From positions 1 through 64,000 of the forward strand of contig JADFUC010000717.1 of NCBI GenBank assembly GCA_019722365.1: DNA of 64,000 nt, written 5' to 3'. The stretch comes from Lithospermum erythrorhizon. Its lineage: Eukaryota > Streptophyta > Magnoliopsida > Boraginales > Boraginaceae. Each line of letters begins with the position of its first letter. Position 1 is the stretch's first letter. Under the pieces are notes generated by a model. That model searched no databases. It was not told the origin of the DNA and worked only from the letters and a program-made list of their open reading frames with translations. The translations under genes and the position numbers were made by a program. Positions 60,897 to 64,000 of this stretch are shown here, in pieces.

Positions 60897-61067
60897 ATTT
60901 TGCACGAGCGCAGTTTCATATTTCTTGGTTGTCTGTGTTACGCGTGTCTATCCGGGTCAGGTTCTTTGAGTTGTCAACAGTCTTTCCGTAGTTCAAGTCT
61001 TTCTTTCTTTCGTTGCATCACCGGGACGACGCCACCAACTAGAGACGCCAGAGGGACCCGCTGAGGC
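60897..61067 (+). pseudogene. Leader and gag start of element B2
   Basis: GAGACGCCAGAGGGACCCGC at 61,043 corresponds to the start of the B1 gag (complement of 14,231-14,248). The gag frame is cut off here by a foreign insertion and seems to resume near 63.0 kb. Confidence 0.5.
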
Positions 61068-61385
61068 GGCCCACCCCGGCTCACCGGGTCGGGTATCAAT
61101 GTTGTTGATTCGACGGACCGGCCTCACAAACCACCACCTAGCCTTTCCAACACGCTTGTCCTCACTCACGTGCTCACCGAGAAACTTCCCAAATATCACC
61201 CATCCTGACTACCCCAACAAACACGCTTTTTTAACTTCGAGTTCTTATAGGATGAGCTTCTCCGAAAAGAAGATGCATCTCACGGTAATGAGTTTGCACT
61301 GGCCCAGCCCCGCACCGGCTCAGACGCTATCGATTTCACGGACTCGCCTCACGAGAAACCACCACGCAGTCTTTCCAAAGACGTA
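61068..61385 (-). repeat. 5S rRNA-derived unit with tandem flank (minus; Cassandra-like)
   Basis: An ~85-base GC-rich block ('ggcccaccccggctcacc...ggcctcacaaaccacc') occurs twice, 233 bases apart (61,068 and 61,301), enclosing a 5S-like segment read on the minus strand. The flank after the 5S part resembles what I recall of Cassandra TRIM LTRs, which carry a 5S domain. A decayed 5S rDNA tandem is the alternative. Confidence 0.6.
61169..61300 (-). pseudogene. 5S rRNA-like pseudogene segment (left)
   Basis: Minus strand: ATCCTATAAGAACTCGAAGT, then TTAAAAAAGCGTG, CAGGATGGGTGA and TTGGGAAGTTTCTC. These follow plant 5S rRNA in order (ATCCCATCAGAACTCCG, AGTTAAGCGTGCTTGGG, AGGATGGGTGACC, TGGGAAGTCCTC). 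The C-box part is well kept, the A-box part is damaged. Not a functional 5S gene. Confidence 0.75.
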
Positions 61386-62724
61386 ACTACTCAAGACATC
61401 GTAACAAAAATACTCATCATCAATAAATGCACACCTTGTAGAAAACTCGACTTACGTTAGCTCACAGGACATATTTCACATCACATAACCAAACAAAATT
61501 TCACCCAACACGTTAATACCACAACCACAAATAAATAATTTACAAAAGTGAAACCACAATAACATCATATATAACAATTCATCCTTTTCCCGGCAGGCTC
61601 ACCCTTCGAACACCCAACAACAACATATCCTTTTCCCGGCAGGCTCACCCTTCAATCTAACATCGTCATATCCTTTCCCTACAGCTCACCTTCGAACACC
61701 CCACATCATCTCAACATCCACAAATCAAAAACAAAGTCCACAAATCACACGTACAATGTCAAACACACAACAAACACACAATAGTCTCAATATAACATCC
61801 ATATCACACACAATACAACCAATTCATACAAAAACCTCGCACTCAAAAGTAGATAATTCCCATACGTCTATAATTAATAAATATACTCAACATGAATACA
61901 GAATACCACCTGGCCAGAATTATACTAAAAATTACATCAAACATAAATATACTCAAACATAAAATACCCTTCTCAATAACCACACCATAATGCATCTAAT
62001 GCGACTACCACACAAGTCAACAATTCACGGTCTCACCACTATACACATTGTGTAAGTTCATAACACAGATACATTGTCATAACCAATTTACCATACACAA
62101 CACCCAAACATAAATAAGATAAAAACGAGTGATAAATCCCCACCTGGCTAGTACCACTAGCACCCAAGCAATCAATCGATCCTCACGTTCTAATTCCAGT
62201 CTCAATGACACATTACAAAAAATAAATCAACTCGTGAACCATTTCAACCCCTTTATCCTAATTTAAATGCCAGACTTTTTAACCCATTTCAGTTATAAAT
62301 TTACAACTTACGTAAAGATTACCAGTTATGTTTCAATAACAATTTCGATGACAACCCTCGCTACCCGGACTAAATTCGATAATCGGCCTATATCCTATTC
62401 AAACTCCCAACATTTCCAAATAATTCCAATCAATCTAATTTCAACTTTTTCCCTATTAACTTAACCATAACTCTCAGCCCCTAATCCCTAAGTTCGCTTA
62501 TCAATCTAAACCACTAAGACTGTTCCTTAAACCTATTTGTTTCCAACACTTATAATTTATAATTGTATCCCAAAACAATCACAATAATGATCCGAGCAAT
62601 CCTATTTACATTAACCACCATATTTTTAGTTTGAAGTCAACCCAACATCACCCGAAATTCAATTCAACTATAACTACACTTTCTACCCCAAATATCGATC
62701 ATTATCAATTCCTATATTATAATT
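61386..62724 (-). mobile_element. Gypsy LTR family A, copy 3 (fragment, minus)
   Basis: Colinear with 1,470-2,810 of LTR A1 ('gaaaactcgacttac', the 'ggctagtacc' block at 62,148 against 2,226). Truncated at both ends exactly where the two 5S-like units begin. The open frames in it are incidental. Confidence 0.65.
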
Positions 62725-62990
62725 GTTGTAATACCCGACCGCAAAAATGTATGTTGCAAGGCGCAAGTGATATGTTTGATAAGATCTGATTGGTACTACC
62801 ATCACATGTGTATTTTCTTTTTTCTGCTCTCATCCTATAAGAACTCCAAAAGTTAAGCTGCTGACCTCGGGTAATTTAGACGGGCCACCTTAACGGGAAG
62901 TTTCTGCTGAGCACGCGAACAGACAAAACGGTTGGAAAGACTCTGGTGGTTTGTGAGGCCACCATCAAATCCAATAACGACCGACCTCGG
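62725..62990 (+). repeat. 5S rRNA-derived unit (plus; Cassandra-like LTR start)
   Basis: Starts TGTAATACCCGACCGC, a plausible LTR beginning, 58 bases before a 5S-like segment. After it comes 'ggtggtttgtgaggcc', the same flank as in the left unit but in the opposite orientation, so about 150 bases are an inverted repeat of 61,110-61,265. Confidence 0.6.
62783..62918 (+). pseudogene. 5S rRNA-like pseudogene segment (right)
   Basis: Reads GGTACTACCATCACATG (5S: ATACCAGCACTAATGC), then ATCCTATAAGAACTCC, AAAAGTTAAGCTGCT, GGGCCACCTTAACGGGAAGT. Gene order is kept; the C-box is less intact than in the left copy. Confidence 0.7.
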
Positions 62991-64000
62991 CGAGCCGGGC
63001 ATGGCGCTATGCGAAAAACCTGTGGTAATCGAGGGCAACAGTGTAGCCTGGGAGGCGGCCGACGCTGCTGGGGAAGGAGTTGTGGGCGCCGAATGAGCCC
63101 AGTGTGAGCAACAGTCTCGGAGTACACTCGATTTTCCAGATGACCCTACCGCCAGATTTGTGCCATACGTCAGGAGCATTCGTACACGCTATCGTACGGC
63201 ACCTCCAAATGAGGCCGATATTCAAAGTGCTTTTTTGACTGCTTCAAAGAGAGATCCTCCAAGTTCTTTGGAGAAAGTGGCACCGATCGAGGCTTATCGA
63301 GTTTATTAGAGATTTGGAGACCATTTTCGAGCCTACGGGTATCGGTGGATTTAGCCGAGGTGGTCAAGTTCGCCACTTACAAACCGCATGCAGATCGCTG
63401 CCATCAAGTGGGTAACTCTACGACTATCTCCTCGATCGCTGTAGGGGAGACCAGTGACTTTGGGAGCGCTTTTTTAGTGCTATTCGTAGAGAATTACACA
63501 TGAGTACCCACATTTTTGGTAGGATTCGATTTGATGACTCAAAGTATCGATCTGTTGAGAGTACGAGAGGCGATTTTGCTGAAGTTATGCCGCCTACTTC
63601 CAAATTGCATATCCGACCGAGGAGCAAGAGGATTCACGTATTTCCCGAGATGGGTCGATATGGGAAAGATTCGCCACCATATCTTTGATGACTTTCACTA
63701 GTTTCCACGAAGCCGAGGAACCGCATCAAAGTGTAGACGAATCGGGCCGGTGCCCCCGAGCCGAGGGTCACAGGCACGACAAAGAGGCACAAGACAGGAT
63801 CATCTAGTTCGAGGTTCCGTGAGGTGACCTTTCACCGACTGCCCAAATGTAGTCGAGTGAGGCACCCGTTGTCCGAGCTATTCCTGCCTTCTTCCTCGTA
63901 CCGTACGCCTGGCCGATCAGCGGATCTCGTAGGCCACCAGGTTCCTTTGTGGTGTTTCTATATCTCGATTTTTTCCATCAGGGGAGACGTGGGTCATAGA
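62991..64000 (+). pseudogene. gag relic of element B2 (plus), runs off the window
   Basis: Plus-strand text such as DDPTARFVPYVRSIRTRYRT, ASKRDPPSSLEKVAPIEAYR and EADIQSAF corresponds to the B1 gag on the minus strand (SKLFGCSSRDIPKSLERC region, and the shared 'aagtttattagagacttgga' site). Frames shift repeatedly. The element continues beyond the right edge, so its pol is not visible. Confidence 0.65.

Noticed and set aside
60993..61386. Overlapping open frames of 68-101 codons at 60.8-61.4 kb
   Set aside because: They cross LTR end, gag start and 5S-derived sequence; composition is explained by GC-rich repeat flanks.

Overview
This window is nuclear DNA from a flowering plant, most likely a eudicot; the sequence does not let me name the family or genus. 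Almost all of it is a nested, decayed transposable-element landscape. One intact protein-coding gene is visible, a GRAS-family transcription factor of the HAIRY MERISTEM (HAM/SCL6-22-27) type at about 41.5-45.2 kb (+). It has a GA-rich leader with four short upstream ORFs, a 569-bp leader intron whose AG acceptor abuts the start codon, a single coding exon of 719 codons, and a fully complementary miR171 target site.

Region by region. 0-19.5 kb: large Ty3/gypsy LTRs, mostly on the minus strand. The best-preserved unit is a chromovirus-like element (7.6-16.7 kb, minus) with two ~2.1-2.4 kb LTRs, a Met-tRNA-like primer site, a polypurine tract and broken gag, protease, RT, RNase H and integrase relics. 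LTRs of a second gypsy family end at 3,424 and 19,474 and lie on either side of it. 20.5-23.4 kb: a SIRE-like Ty1/copia relic (minus) with zinc knuckle, protease and integrase but no visible RT. 23.5-29.3 kb: a second gypsy type (minus) with gag and protease relics and a repeat-rich leader/LTR. 30.0-31.0 kb: a Mutator-like element with ~230-bp inverted ends and a 9-bp target duplication, carrying what looks like a BAHD acyltransferase fragment (Pack-MULE). 31-36 kb: copia-type and 'GGGACTTG' LTRs on the plus strand. 36-41 kb: a cluster of MITEs, some nested, one with a perfect 29-bp hairpin. 41.5-45.2 kb: the HAM gene. 45.2-49.9 kb: AT-rich DNA with a MULE-end relic, a short gypsy-type LTR and a Stowaway MITE. 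49.9-57.6 kb: a minus-strand LTR-internal-LTR-internal-LTR array whose second unit was hit by two solo LTRs. 57.6-64 kb: a plus-strand gypsy 5' LTR and gag start, interrupted by a gypsy LTR fragment flanked on both sides by 5S rRNA-derived sequence in opposite orientation (Cassandra-like).

The HAM gene is the only locus with a predictable cellular role: meristem/stem-cell maintenance under miR171 control. The rest records insertion, recombination and decay. No rRNA operon, tRNA or CRISPR array was seen. Repeat copies differ from one another by many 1-3 base indels, which breaks every transposon reading frame, while the HAM frame is clean; this is either age or residual sequence error in repeats.
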